DNA from: Malachius bipustulatus
Lineage: Eukaryota > Arthropoda > Insecta > Coleoptera > Melyridae
DNA: 64,000 nucleotides
NCBI GenBank assembly: GCA_910589415.1
Contig: OU342636.1
Span: forward strand, 4,508,437 to 4,572,436
Direction: 5' to 3'
The notes under the pieces were generated by a model, which saw nothing but the letters and a program-made list of their open reading frames with translations, searched no databases and had not been told where the DNA came from. Position 1 is the first letter of the stretch, and every line of letters starts with the position of its first letter. The translations under genes were made by a program, and so were the position numbers. Shown in pieces: positions 52,415 through 63,714 of the stretch.

Positions 52415-53494
52415 TTAAAAAAACGGTTCAAGGTCTTCAAGATATTCATTCGATGTCTCGCTTATTGTCCGCCTACGGATAGCTTGTAGCTGCTTCCGGA
52501 GCTTCACCTTCCGAGGTGTGTATGTAGAAAGACACCTGGGAGTCTGAGTGTCGACCGTTGCAGTTGAACACTGCTCTGCTTCTTCTGCTACTGCCGACGT
52601 TGATGGAGTGCCAGCAGGTTGACTTTCTCCTGATTTGTCTGTAAGCAAAAATTTAAAATGAATACTAAAGGTAAATTATTACAATAATCATAAATATCGT
52701 GGGTACTTCCTGCCTGAAAAAATCGGCACTCGCCCCCCCATAATGTTAATCACAGTCTATTGAAGGAAAATAATTACACTATCTAAGTCAAGGTAAATAT
52801 ACATATTTAAAGTACGAACCAGACTTCCAGGTGAATATTGTAGAACACTGCTCTGCTTGTTCTGCTACTGTGCCACCAGGTTGACTTTCTCCTGATTTGT
52901 CTGTAAGCGAAAATTTAAAATGAATACTAATGGTAAATTACAATAATCATGAATATCGGGGGCCCTTCCTGCCTGAAAAAATCGGCACTTGTCCCCCCCT
53001 AATGTAATCACAGTCTAGTGAAGGTAAATAATTACGCAATCTGAATCAAGGTAAATATACATTTCAAGTACGAACCAGACTTCCAGGTGAATATTGTAGA
53101 CACCGCATATGTCCATGTAACCGCGTTCTCTCCAGGTTGAGAAACATGATGTTTTCGAAGTGCCAGCCACACAATTTGCAATTTTTATTGCAATACTCGG
53201 GCCCTTTAACCACGAAGTCCTTCCTGCCGGCATTAATGGTCCATATTCTGCATCTACAAGAAATTAATCCCGTAAAAATAATATAAGGTAACCACACATA
53301 TGTGGACTCATTCAGAACACTCTTCAGTGTCATATCTGGGTACACCCAAATCTGTTCATGGTAGTGATTTTAAAAATTTGATTATATTCCCATTCTTTAA
53401 AATAACAATTGAGTACAAGGAAATATATTTTACTTACCTTTCTGGATCCTTCGGAAATGAGAAAAAACTTAGCCCAACCATAACAGCAGAACAT
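52415..53494 (-). pseudogene. THAP-domain gene, three exons, probably damaged
   Basis: THAP zinc fingers bind DNA. Exon 1 (53494-53438) reads MFCCYGWAK, then after a one-base excess in a T-run FFSFPKDPER. Donor GTAAGT. Exon 2 (53253-53081) reads CRIWTINAGRKDF, EYCNKNCKLCGWHFE, MFLNLERTRLHG, the second half of the domain with its C-x2-H pair. Exon 3 (52638-52415) is basic and Ser/Thr rich (STYTPRKVKLRKQLQAIRRR) and ends EYLEDLEPFF. Phases fit only if one T is discounted in exon 1. The second expected Cys ligand is Trp (CCYGW). A weak donor (GTCTGG) ends exon 2. So this is a THAP pseudogene, or a real gene with assembly errors. Confidence 0.6.
52595..53105 (-). repeat. tandem duplication of about 256-262 bp across THAP exons 2 and 3
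   Basis: TTGACTTTCTCCTGATTTGT at 52619 and 52881, AGACTTCCAGGTGAATATTG at 52821 and 53077, TGCCTGAAAAAATCGGCACT in each copy. The junction fuses the 5' half of exon 3 to the 3' half of exon 2, giving an extra potential exon at 52900-52825. Confidence 0.85.
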
Positions 53495-55396
53495 GACCTA
53501 CAATAATAATTATTGGAGGCAGAGCATCACCTTTTCGTACTATAGTATCGGTCATGGTACTTATTATTTAATAATAAATAATCAGTACGTGTTCCTGTGA
53601 CGACAGCTAACTACCGAATAGATCGAATTTGAATTTGAAAGTTTGGTTACCACGTTTGCTTGTGACGTTTATCAGCTGTTATTGCGCCGCCATTTTGAAA
53701 AGGAGTAGATTTTGAGACATGCGCGTCCCAGTCAAAATCGGCCTATGTCCTTACTGATTAAGGTAAGAATAACTATTGGGTATTCTTTTTCATAGGCACT
53801 GAATGTACATACAGATTAATGAAATATCCTGTATAATTTTTGGTGCTACAGTATTTTTTTACTTTTAACAGACCCTGTATGTATTAACCTTATAAGTAGT
53901 TATTACACTTTTAAGTAGAACGATAAAATTCTAAAAATTCGAAGTTTTCAACGCGTTGAGAACTCTGAGATTTTTTCATATTTTTTCCACCCAGTATGTA
54001 GGTAGGTATATGAATTTCATCTACATCGTAATATGTATAGTGCATAAAAAGTTATAATAGGGACATGTAAGCCATTTTCTGATACCTATTGAGCCGTTTT
54101 CGTTGTATACTGCCATGAACGTCGCAAATTGCGATTTTAGCTTGTTTATAAGTCAAAAGCTTCGCAATTTAAACACCAATTGTAAAATCAAATCTTATTT
54201 TTTCTCCTCAGACAAGCTAAAAATGCAATAACATAAGAGCATTCCATAAAAAAAACACATAACTTTGATGTGCCACTCTCATATTGACACACTGTTCAGT
54301 CCAAAATAATTTTAGATTATAGCCTTTAAAGGGAACATCCTGTATATTTTGATATTTTTAAGTTGGCTGAAAAAATTGAATTACGGTGGTTTTCATAGTT
54401 GAAGTTTGAAGCGAATGTAGCTTATACAGGGTTATGCAAATTTCATGGTGCCAGTATTGGGGTATCCTAAACCATAAGAGATACAGGGTTGCTTAAATTA
54501 GAGAAAAGTAGCGCTATTTTGTGGCCATCTCGAATCAGTCAAAACATGCAAGATATCTCTGTGATCGTTTCTGAAATATACTGAAAAATCGAGAAATCTT
54601 ATTTTTGCCATATCTTTCTTGCCATTGGAAATTAATAAATAATTTTTCGTAGGCTTACATAAGCCGTTATGAACTATTCATCTGACATTTTCAAAGCCGA
54701 CTAGATCCCAGCGTTTTCATAGTCAACTTTCATTTTTCTTATGGCCGCCATATTATTTTTTTATGTCGTTCGATAAGAAAAAAATAATGTAAACCAAAAA
54801 TTAATAAATTTTAGAAAAAAAAAATTGGAAAATTTCTATTCTTTTTTCAAAGAAAAAACGGAAAGTTTTTAACTGAAATAGGTCAATATGAAGTTATTGC
54901 TTGCCTTATAGTTGACTTATATATAAGACTGCTTGCCTTATAGTTTGTTAATTTCTCTATGGATATTCGATCTAAAAAGTTGTCTTTTTTTAGAAAAAAA
55001 AAGAACAAAAATTTTTGAAATTTATTTTTTGAAGTTTATTAGTTTTTAGTTTCCATTATTTTTTTCTTATCGAACGACGTAAATAAATAATATCCTGTAT
55101 AATATTACGTCTAATATTAGGATCTATTTTAAATAACCAAATTGTATGCCGTACAGCAATATTGGGCCACCCTGTATTGCTGAAAATAATTTTAGGCTAT
55201 TATAGGTCTCTTCAAACCATACAACTTTTCTCTCACATCTTTATTTCTATCTTGAACGGTAACAGAGAACAAACGGAACTTCGGGTACTCCCCTTACTAA
55301 TTAATGCCAAGATCAAATTAAATTTCAGCATTGATGTCATATCTAAAATTTCGTACCTAGGTGTAAGGAGGAATCTCGGAATAGACATAATTAGTA
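53495..55396. other. MITE fragments and AT-rich DNA, no gene
   Basis: 54040-54300 is a partial relative of the palindromic MITE at 50056. A TATACAGGG start is at 54424. An inverted repeat of about 55 bp (GTCGTTCGATAAGAAAAAAA) pairs 54752-54812 with 55040-55094. TTTTGAAAAGGAGTAGA at 53692 repeats 49773. Confidence 0.5.
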
Positions 55397-55398
55397 TA

Positions 55399-56148
55399 CA
55401 GGGTGTCCCAGCTTATTCGAAGCGGTCTCTGTAGGCCAAACGATGGACTTTTTCAAAAAACTTTTTGAAAATTCAAGTACAAAATCACAATGGCCATAAT
55501 TTAAAATTATTTTGGAGTATAAAGAGTGTCCCATATGACAGTGACATATCAAAGTTATGTTTTTTAAAATGGAATGATCCTATGTTATTGCATTTTTAGA
55601 TTGTCTGAGAAGAGAAAATAAGATTGGCTTTTACAGTTGGTGTTTAAATTCAGAAGTTTTTGAGTTATAAACAAGTGAAAATCGTCATTTTTGAAGTTTA
55701 AGGCCCTCTACAACGAAAACGGCTAAAGATAGAGAAAAACGGCTTACATGTCCCTGTTTTAACTTTTTATGTATATTCCTATGGTATAGAAACATTTGCA
55801 CTTTCTTTGATTTTTTTATTCGGCGACACGTGGAGAAATCTCAGAATTTTTCAAATTTTTTATCACCCTGTATAAACATTTCATCTACATCATGGGATAA
55901 TAGTACATGAAAAGTTAAAATAGGGACATGTAAGCCGTTTTTCTCTCTATCTTGAGCCGTTTTCGTTGTACAGGGCCTTGAACTTCAAAAATGAGGATTT
56001 TCACTTGTTTATAACTCAAAAACTTCTGAATTTAAACACCATCTGTAAAAGCCAATCTTATTTTCTCTTCTCAGACAATCTAAAATGCAATAACATAGGA
56101 GCTTTCCATTTAAAATAACATAACTTTGATATGTCACTGTCATATGCA
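55399..56148. mobile_element. palindromic TA element, right end lost
   Basis: CAGGGTGTCCCAGCTT after TA (55397-55398). Arms 55536-55760 and 55915-56148 are inverted copies (CATATGACAGTGACATATC and complement). Sequence stops matching at 56148, short of the expected right end. Confidence 0.7.
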
Positions 56149-56559
56149 TTAGATGAAAGGATGAAATTCAGACTGCAGACATAAAACTTCAGAATGTTGT
56201 ATAGGAGGTAGCATCTTATAATAATGTAGTACAACTGCAGAAGGACTATAATAAGACGTTCTGGAATAAATTTGCCATCATCTGTTTGGATTCTTTATTT
56301 AAATAGGTACTTTTAAATCGCCAGGGGCCAGGGCGATTTTGTAACTGATTTATTTAAATTTATTGTTTCTGAATACTGCTAATATCAAAAATTTACATTT
56401 TTTATCCTTTTAATAACCTTCAAATTCTACTTGTCATTTTTAGTGACAGAAATGTTCGATGTTATTACAACGTAGCATAAACAAATATGACCTTGGCAGA
56501 TTATTTAGAAATAAATCATGGTTTACAAGTGTATGTTGGTTATTTTGTTATTAATTCCC

Positions 56560-56830
56560 ATTAAGTAGCTATTGCCGCCTTCCAGTTTCTCATGATTCTT
56601 TAAAAAAGATCGATTATTGTTGCACCAACAGTCGAACTGTATTCTTGAAAACCGCATTGCTGTCTTAAAAGTTCAAGGAAGTTCCTAAGACGTTTTTCAC
56701 TTTTTTTTCTATAATTTTAGAAAACACTATTGCCAACATCTTCCCTGCTAACCTTTTTATGTACAGGGACTATTTTAGAAATTTTGCAGCACTCCTGTAA
56801 TTTTATAATTTTTAATAGAATATTTTTTAT
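56560..56830 (-). pseudogene. non-LTR reverse transcriptase fragment
   Basis: Minus strand reads CCKISKIVPVHKKVSREDVG, KIIEKKVKN and CGFQEYSSTVGAT in shifting frames. This is the N-terminal part of a non-LTR RT (KIVPVHKKG... FGFQ pattern). Only about 90 residues remain. Confidence 0.65.
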
Positions 56831-57054
56831 TATCGGATACAGTCTCTATATTTTTGTGGTAATATTACCTTGTATTGAACTGGGTGGTCTTTTAAGAGAG
56901 CATGTGGTCTTATCAAGTTCGTTTTATGTAAGTACATTTACCTCAGAAGCAAAGTTTATTTGAAGAATTATTTCAAATTTGAGTGAATTTGAGAGAAATT
57001 TGATATTTGAAAATGAAACAAAATTTACATTATTTCGCCAGCGGCGTGGGTTAG

Positions 57055-58293
57055 TGGAGAGGGTCTGTAAAAAAAAGGCTCCATCCGCCTTGGACCCGAG
57101 AAATTTTTTTTATTTTTTTTTTTCATAAAGTTGGACCCCCTCTTCATTTTGGTGGCATTTTCAAAAATTTAATCGACGCCCTGGCGGAGAAATGTACATG
57201 CGAAGACATCGGCAATGGGTTTTTTGCACATAACTCGCTTAATTCAACTCTGAGCATAGTAAATATATATTAATCTAGCGTGTGTGTCTGTGAGAGAAAG
57301 GAGAGGGAGCGCTAGGCTCCCCCCCGGCTCTCGCTGCTCCGCGGCTAGATTAATTGGTTTACATATCACGTCCGCGTGCAGGCCCTAATTGAGATAGCGA
57401 CATGGGGTAAGAAAATCTTGAAAGGGGACACTTAGCCCTAAAAAATGCCGGGTAGCGGAACCCGCTAACCCTAATCCTTGCCATTCTACAGGACCAAATG
57501 CGTTTGGTGACCCTGGACCCTGTGACCTTAATAATAGTCCGATCGAGGTCTACTGGGGCTCAAATCAAAGATAAAAAAATATTTCGTCTGATGACGAAAT
57601 TTTTTTTACCCCCACCCCCTTCTTTCATGACAAAAAAACAGTTTTAAGAAAAAAAAAGGGGGGAGGGAAATCGGTTTTTCTGCAGGCATCTTGCCAATAT
57701 TGGCGGAATCAAAAAAAAAATACCATTTTAAAGTAGGCATTCCAAAGTGTCATCTCCCATTGGTTGGGCCCGATGCCCCAATATTAGCGAAAGTTATAGC
57801 AATTTGAATTTTAATTATGATTTCCCCTCCCCCTCTAATCGAGATAGCGACTTCAAAATTTCAGGCATCATTGAGGACACTGCTGTCTGTCGATGAAAAA
57901 AAAAATTAAGTCCCTAAGTCGATTTTTTTCATGCAAAACACGCGAACACGGACGGCGGTGTATTCGCACCGCGGCGGAACCCTGAAAGAAAGGGCCTTAA
58001 AATTGAAAATGCGATATCTCGAGAACCGTTTGACTGATTTGAACCAGTCAAACTTCAAATTACGCGTCTTCGAGAGCTCTTCATTTTTTGACAGGATATT
58101 TACTATGCTCAGAGTTGAATTAAGCGAGTTATGTGCAAAAAACCCATTGCCGATGTCTTCGCATGCACATTTCTCAGCCAGGGCGTCGATTAAATTTTTG
58201 AAAATGCCACCAAAATGAAGAGGGGGTCCAACTTTATGAAAAAAAAATCAAAAAAAATTCTCGAGTCCAAGGCGGTTCGAAAGTTAGACTCTC
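57055..58293. repeat. 1.2-kb inverted repeat with 200-bp arms and a GC-rich core
   Basis: Left arm 57055-57262 and right arm 58096-58293 are near-perfect inverses (GTTGGACCCCCTCTTCATTT, CATTGCCGATGTCTTCGCAT). The 830-bp core has C-rich runs (57321-57330) and repeated ATTGAGATAGCGAC-like boxes. A frame at 57931-58218 overlaps the arm and looks accidental. No target duplication was resolved. Confidence 0.75.
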
Positions 58294-59065
58294 TACTAGG
58301 TAGGGAAAGGGCTAAATTGGCTAAATTTCTATAAACGTTTATGAGTTCATTTTTGAAGAAATTGAACTGAAATTTTCACAATAGACAACTATACCAATAA
58401 CCTTTAATCTTCGAAAATTTTAAGAAGCAAATAAAAAAAAATGGCGGCGATATTCGTTTTTTTTTTTACATTATGTTTATTTCTCTAAAATTTTACACAC
58501 GCTCCTGTAGCTTCATCTTTCAAGATTAGTGAATGATATTTTTTAAATTTATTTGGGAGTACTTAAGATATCCACAAGGAGTGGTCTGGTATTGGACTTG
58601 AGCAAAATCGGCCGAGCCGTTTCAAAAAAATAGAAAAAAAAACTTTTATCAAAATTAACAAGATTGGAAGAAAATTATTTGAAATTTTAGGTAATGCAAT
58701 AAAATTTTTATTATTTTTATTAAAAAGCCAGTGGCGTGGGTAGGAAAAGGGTAAAAATTACTAAATTTTCGTAATCGTTTAGAGTTTTCAAAGGAATTGA
58801 ATTTAAATTTTCACAGTTTAAACAACTACGCTAATATCATGGTATAGCCACGAAAACTTTTTTATATACAGGGTGACCCCGAAATGGCGGACACGGTATA
58901 CAGGGTGTTGTAGAGGATGTTCAGAAAGATTGTAAATTTAAAACAAAAATGGGTTCCTCAGCTTCGTTACCGAGATATAGGGTGTCCTTTTTGTAAAGTT
59001 GAAATCAAAATGGTAGTCAAATATAAACAACCTCCACTGGCAAAGCACATGATTTGACATAACTA

Positions 59066-59839
59066 TCGTGTGATCCACACAATTTTTCATCAACTTGAAT
59101 AAAATCTCCAATCAACGATCTACAAATCATAGAACAAATAAATAAAAACATGACTACATATACTTGCATAATAAACTTATGAAATAATGAAGTTTGTTAG
59201 AGTCACGGAACTAACATGGAACGACATCTGCTGAGTACGTGTGGTGCTGAGTTTATTACTAATTTCAATTTGGCATTGGTTGTATTTCAAAAAGAATGAA
59301 CAACGTGAGTCGTTGTAGAGGGTACCTGTATTACCGACATAGAATCTTACGAGCCTTAGTGTCGGTAATACAGGTACCCTAAGTCGTGTTATCTCAGAAA
59401 CTCAGAATATTCTGTCTTTCTGAATGAGGATTAAATAACAATTCAATTTGACATTTCCGTTCGAGTTTGACTTTTTGAATGATGCAATTATCGTTTACCA
59501 TTTAATTTCACTTCCAAACCACAAACAATAACAGAATTGATGAAGAATGCTGGTCAAAAATGGAATAAATAATAAAAAAGTGTCAATTAAGGTAGGTGTT
59601 TAGTAATATACCAGTAATTTCAACAGGTTCTTAAATTATAGTCATAAATTATGCTTTTCGCAATATCTTTAATATTTTTAGTGAAATTGACAGGAATTGA
59701 AATTTAATATGACACATGAGAATTTGAACTACTACAGTTATTTCAAAAGAATTTTAGTAAAATGAGATCAGACATGACTGCAATAGCCATCTCTCTCTTC
59801 CAAGGCACTATTTGATGAAAAATTTTGTGGATCACACGA
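59066..59839. mobile_element. 774-bp TA-flanked MITE nested in copy 2
   Basis: TCGTGTGATCCACA(C/A)AATT at both ends in inverse, TA at 59064-59065 and 59840-59841. Copy 1 of the host MITE (near 45041) shows the uninterrupted site ACTATAACGATAGTG. Confidence 0.85.
59319..59380. repeat. perfect 21-bp hairpin with 20-nt loop
   Basis: AGGGTACCTGTATTACCGAC at 59319 pairs exactly with the complement ending at 59380. The loop is TAGAATCTTACGAGCCTTAG. Confidence 0.9.
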
Positions 59840-60245
59840 TATTACGATAGTGTTAGCTTCTTATTTTTTTTATTATCGGGAACGGAATTCAAAGAGTACC
59901 TATTCCCTGTGTTCAAGAAAATTTTTCAATGTGGCATCTTTGTTCGAATTCGACATTTTGAATAATATTATCGAATAGGTGTCCGAGCAACGATTATTGT
60001 GTTTTCATTTCATAATATGTTTCTATGGTAACGTCTATCTGGGTATTGTAGACCTACACATTATTTATCTTCCTGAAGAAGGGTATCCAGTGCACTCAGT
60101 GCAGTGTTGTGACTTTATTTTCTTCAAAAGTGGTCATATCTTCTTAAGGGAGCCATACTGGAGAAAAAAGTAAATGAACTTATAATTTTTAATCCACAAT
60201 GGATGCTGTGGTGCTGTCCGTGTCCGCCATTTAGGGATCATCCTG

Positions 60246-60822
60246 CATACTATACTATAAAACAAAAAGGTTTTTTTTTACTTTCTCCAAAACCATCAGT
60301 TGAAGAAACGTTCTTTTTCTATGACCCACCTGTACCTATATAAAATAATCAAATTATATTTATGATATATATTTATTTATTTAATCATATACGGGCAAAA
60401 TTGCTCTATTACAAAAATTTGGTATAACATAGCATGGTTTTGTAATGCGATTAGCTAAACAATTATATTAAAAAATAATAACAACAATAAAAACAACAGC
60501 AATAACAACAATAATAACAAAATGTACTATAAAACAGTATTAAATACTTTAGGCAAATAAATTTAACAATACTTTGACAAATTTTATAACGATATAAAAA
60601 CAAAAAATAGAAAATAATTAGCAACGAACTTAAACGAATTTTAATGTAAAAGATCTATTCTCCCTAGAGAATATTGACAAATTATTCACAGAACGAGCTA
60701 ATAAAGATAAAAAAAATAAAAAAAAAACTACTAGAAATGAATAATTTTTAAAGAAAATTGAGTACATCTTTAATATGTCTGATCAAATTACCTTTAGTAT
60801 TAGTTTTATAACAACAAACTGA
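60246..60822. other. AT-rich flank and 3' UTR of the zinc-finger gene
   Basis: (AAT/AAC)-rich low-complexity DNA at 60465-60530. The minus-strand 3' UTR of the zinc-finger gene must lie here. A TTTATTTATTTAAT stretch at 60368 may be a retroposon tail. Confidence 0.45.
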
Positions 60823-62754
60823 TCAATCAAGTTTCTCCACTTCTCCTTTATTGTGGGTTAATTGAACATGTTTGTGAATAGTGGTTTTATGTTTCGATTG
60901 GAAGGAACACTGAGCACATTTCAACAACTCTTTTTTTTCACTATGTGAATATTTAATATGATTATTTAAGCTGGGCTTGTATATTGTTTTAAATTCGCAA
61001 TGAGTGCAATTATGGGTTTCAATACTTTCTTTATGTACGACTTTAACATGATCGAGAAGGTTTTCTCTACTCTTAGTATTATATGAACAAAATGTACATT
61101 CAAAGCACGCGGTCTCTTCTTTATGGAATAATTTAACATGTCTGTTAATACTGGCTTTAAGAGTAGATTCAAACAGACAATAAGCACATTTATGCAATAA
61201 TTGATTTTCCTTATTATGAACCAATTTGATATGATTCGCTAAGCTATTCTTATATTTTGTTTTAAATTGGCAATGCGCGCATTTATACAGCTCAATTTCT
61301 TCATTATGGATGAGTTTGTTATGATTCTTCAGGTTTTGTTTATATTTTGTTTGAAATTCACAACGTGAACATTTATATTGCTTAACATTTTCACTGTGAA
61401 AATATTTAATATGCTCATCTAAGTTACATTTACGTTTCGCTATAAAATTACAATTAGTGCATTTAAAAAAATCAATATTTTTGTTATGCATAACTTTCAC
61501 ATGACTGGCCAGATATTCTTTACTTTTAGTAATATGCGAACAATCTGCACACTGAAAAACCTCAGTTTGTTCTTTATGATTTAATTTACAATGTCGAGAA
61601 AGATTGTTTTTATATTTACTCTCAAAGGGGCAATGCGCACATTTGAATAATTCTTCTTCTTCATTATGGGTGAGTTTGATGTGAGTAGTTAAATTGTGCT
61701 TGCTTTTCGTTTTATATTTACAATAAGTGCATTTATGAATATCGATGCTTTTGTTGTGCATAGTTTGAATATGTTTAACCAGATATGGTTTAAAAGTAGT
61801 TTTAAATGAACAATTTGCACACTCAAATACCTCAGTTTGTTTTTCGTGCTTTAATTTAACATGTCGAGAAATATTCCTTTTCGATCTAGTTTGAAAATTA
61901 CAATGAGAACATTTCAGTAAGTCAGAGACTTCATTATGGACGAGTTTGCTGTGAGCGGCTAATTCACACTTTCGATTTGTTTTAAATTCACAATTAGCAC
62001 ATTTACGAATACCATGACTTTTGGTATGAAAATGTTTGACCAGATATGCTTTACTTTTAGTTTTATATGAACAATGTGCACATTCAAAAATCTCAGATTG
62101 TTCTACATGTTTCACTTTAATATGTCTGGAAAGATTCTTTTTATGTGCAGTTTTAAAAGGACAATATTTACATTTAAATAACTCTTTTTTTACATTATGG
62201 GTGAGTTCGAGGTGAGTCATTAAGTCACATCTTCGCTCTGCGTTAAATTCACAGTGAGCACATTTGTGAGTATCAATAATAATTTTCATATGAGTTCGTT
62301 TAATATGTTTCACGAGATATGCTCTAGTGTTGCTTTTATATGAACAATTTGCACATTCGAATAGTTCAGTTTTTTCTAGATGTTTCGATTTAATATGCCT
62401 GTAAACATTCTTTTTTTGTGCAGATTGAAAAGAACAATGATCACATTTGAATAACGTGTTTCTTTGATTATGGGTATGTTCTATGTGAGTAATTAAGTCA
62501 CGTCTTTGCGTTGTTTTAAATTCACAGTGAGTACAATTATGAATATCTATAACTTTATAATGAGTTCGTTTCATATGTCTGTTCAGATATGCTCTATTTT
62601 GGCTTTTATACGAACAATTTTCACACTCAAAAGTCTCAATATTTTCTTTTTGTTTTAATCTAACACGAAGTTTCCTTTCAACTGGGATATCCTCCAGGTT
62701 TGTGGTGTCGTCATCCACTGGATAATTTCTTAATCTAATTTTTATGCCCTTCAT
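60823..62754 (-). CDS. 20-finger C2H2 zinc-finger protein, single exon, 643 aa
   Basis: Intact frame from ATG (MKGIKIRLRNYPVDDDTTN). A 37-residue leader is followed by 20 C-x2-C...H-x3-4-H fingers to the end (residues about 38-635), so it is very likely a nuclear DNA- or RNA-binding protein. Linkers are not TGEKP but acidic/polar (THNEEEELFKC, MHNKSIDIHKC). Fingers cycle in threes: type A FEC(A/E)NCSYK...YLVKH, type B HKC.HCEFK...L..H, type C FKC.HC.F....NLSRH.K.KH, so the array grew by copying three-finger blocks. No KRAB, BTB or ZAD domain is present. All Cys and His ligands seem intact by eye (finger 7 has one extra residue between the His pair). Orthology is not assigned. Confidence 0.88.
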   Translation of the reverse strand: MKGIKIRLRNYPVDDDTTNLEDIPVERKLRVRLKQKENIETFECENCSYKSQNRAYLNRHMKRTHYKVIDIHNCTHCEFKTTQRRDLITHIEHTHNQRNTLFKCDHCSFQSAQKKNVYRHIKSKHLEKTELFECANCSYKSNTRAYLVKHIKRTHMKIIIDTHKCAHCEFNAERRCDLMTHLELTHNVKKELFKCKYCPFKTAHKKNLSRHIKVKHVEQSEIFECAHCSYKTKSKAYLVKHFHTKSHGIRKCANCEFKTNRKCELAAHSKLVHNEVSDLLKCSHCNFQTRSKRNISRHVKLKHEKQTEVFECANCSFKTTFKPYLVKHIQTMHNKSIDIHKCTYCKYKTKSKHNLTTHIKLTHNEEEELFKCAHCPFESKYKNNLSRHCKLNHKEQTEVFQCADCSHITKSKEYLASHVKVMHNKNIDFFKCTNCNFIAKRKCNLDEHIKYFHSENVKQYKCSRCEFQTKYKQNLKNHNKLIHNEEIELYKCAHCQFKTKYKNSLANHIKLVHNKENQLLHKCAYCLFESTLKASINRHVKLFHKEETACFECTFCSYNTKSRENLLDHVKVVHKESIETHNCTHCEFKTIYKPSLNNHIKYSHSEKKELLKCAQCSFQSKHKTTIHKHVQLTHNKGEVEKLD

Positions 62755-62995
62755 GACTTACGAATATTCTTCAAAGTATCAATCTCCAATGGTAGTCACT
62801 ACGTTTTGCTTGCAATTATTTGTTCCAAGTTGATCTTCAGAAAAGATAGCAACTTTCTTTATTCTCTTATAATCCTTATCCCTTGTTTATGGTAAACTTG
62901 GGAATCTCTGAATCTTATTGATGTTACTAAAGACCAGTTTACTTCAGTTTATCTGGAAATAAAAATATCAATCAATGGAACTTCAAAGATATATA
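62755..62995 (-). promoter_or_regulatory. upstream flank of the zinc-finger gene
   Basis: About 240 bp lie between the start codon and a MITE on the 5' side. No core promoter motif was identified. Confidence 0.3.
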
Positions 62996-63390
62996 CAGGG
63001 TGATTGACTGAGACGAAACATTGGAAATATATGGAGAACGATTGAAGGAATGGATTTGAAATTTTAGTTACGGCCACAATGGCATATGATCAATTGAATG
63101 AAAATATTTTCAAGATAACGCACTACCGGTTATACCGAAAATGGCTACCATATTTGTTTTTTCAAATGGAATGCCCCATATATTATTACATTTTCAAATT
63201 GTCTAAAAAAATCCAATAAGAATGGTTTTAACAGTTAGAATTAAAAAGTATATGAGTAATAATTTAAACAAGTGAAAATCTCAATTTTCTAACTTCAAAG
63301 CGTGTTCAAAGTGTACAACGAGAACGGCTCAAGATATCAGAAAACGGCTTGCATGTTCCTATTTTAACTTTTCATCACACTATGTAAAAA
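62996..63390. mobile_element. left arm of a TA-flanked palindromic MITE, truncated
   Basis: CAGGGTGATTGACTGAGACG after TA (62994-62995), similar to the left arm of 50056-50904 down to the GAACGGCTCAAGATATCAG box. The second arm is absent. Confidence 0.7.
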
Positions 63391-63714
63391 GAACCTCGCA
63401 GAATCCTTATGGCGATTGGCTCCCGGTTAAATTTGATGTAATTTTGGGAATTAGTAGTACTGGATGAATAGATCACGAGTCTCCATGGGAATAATCCCAG
63501 GAAAATTCGTTTTCTCGAGATATTCACCTCTAAAAATTGCATTTTTCTGACATTACAGTTAATTAATATGGCTCTTGCATTGACGCACCTTGTGCAAAAT
63601 AAAAATTAAACAAAGTAATTTTGTATTCAGAATGCACATATGCCAGATTGTAACAAAAGCACAAGCGTCTAGGGAGAGCGGCTTGTTTTTAACTAAAAAG
63701 AGGTGAAACAATAA
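63391..63714. other. no feature recognised
   Basis: Unique-looking AT-rich DNA without an open frame of note. Confidence 0.4.

Larger units (their letters stand above)
58869..60245. mobile_element. TA-flanked MITE (CAGGGTGACCCCGAAATGG ends), copy 2, interrupted
   Basis: Same family as 44846-45458. TA at 58867-58868. The right end is mutated (CATCCTGCA). The extra length is the insertion 59066-59839. Confidence 0.8.

Noticed and set aside
57580..57605. CTGATGACGAAA as a second hammerhead
   Set aside because: The two core boxes adjoin with no room for stem II, and no flanking stem I was found.
57931..58218. 95-aa open frame as a gene
   Set aside because: It runs from the core into the arm of an inverted repeat and shows no domain.
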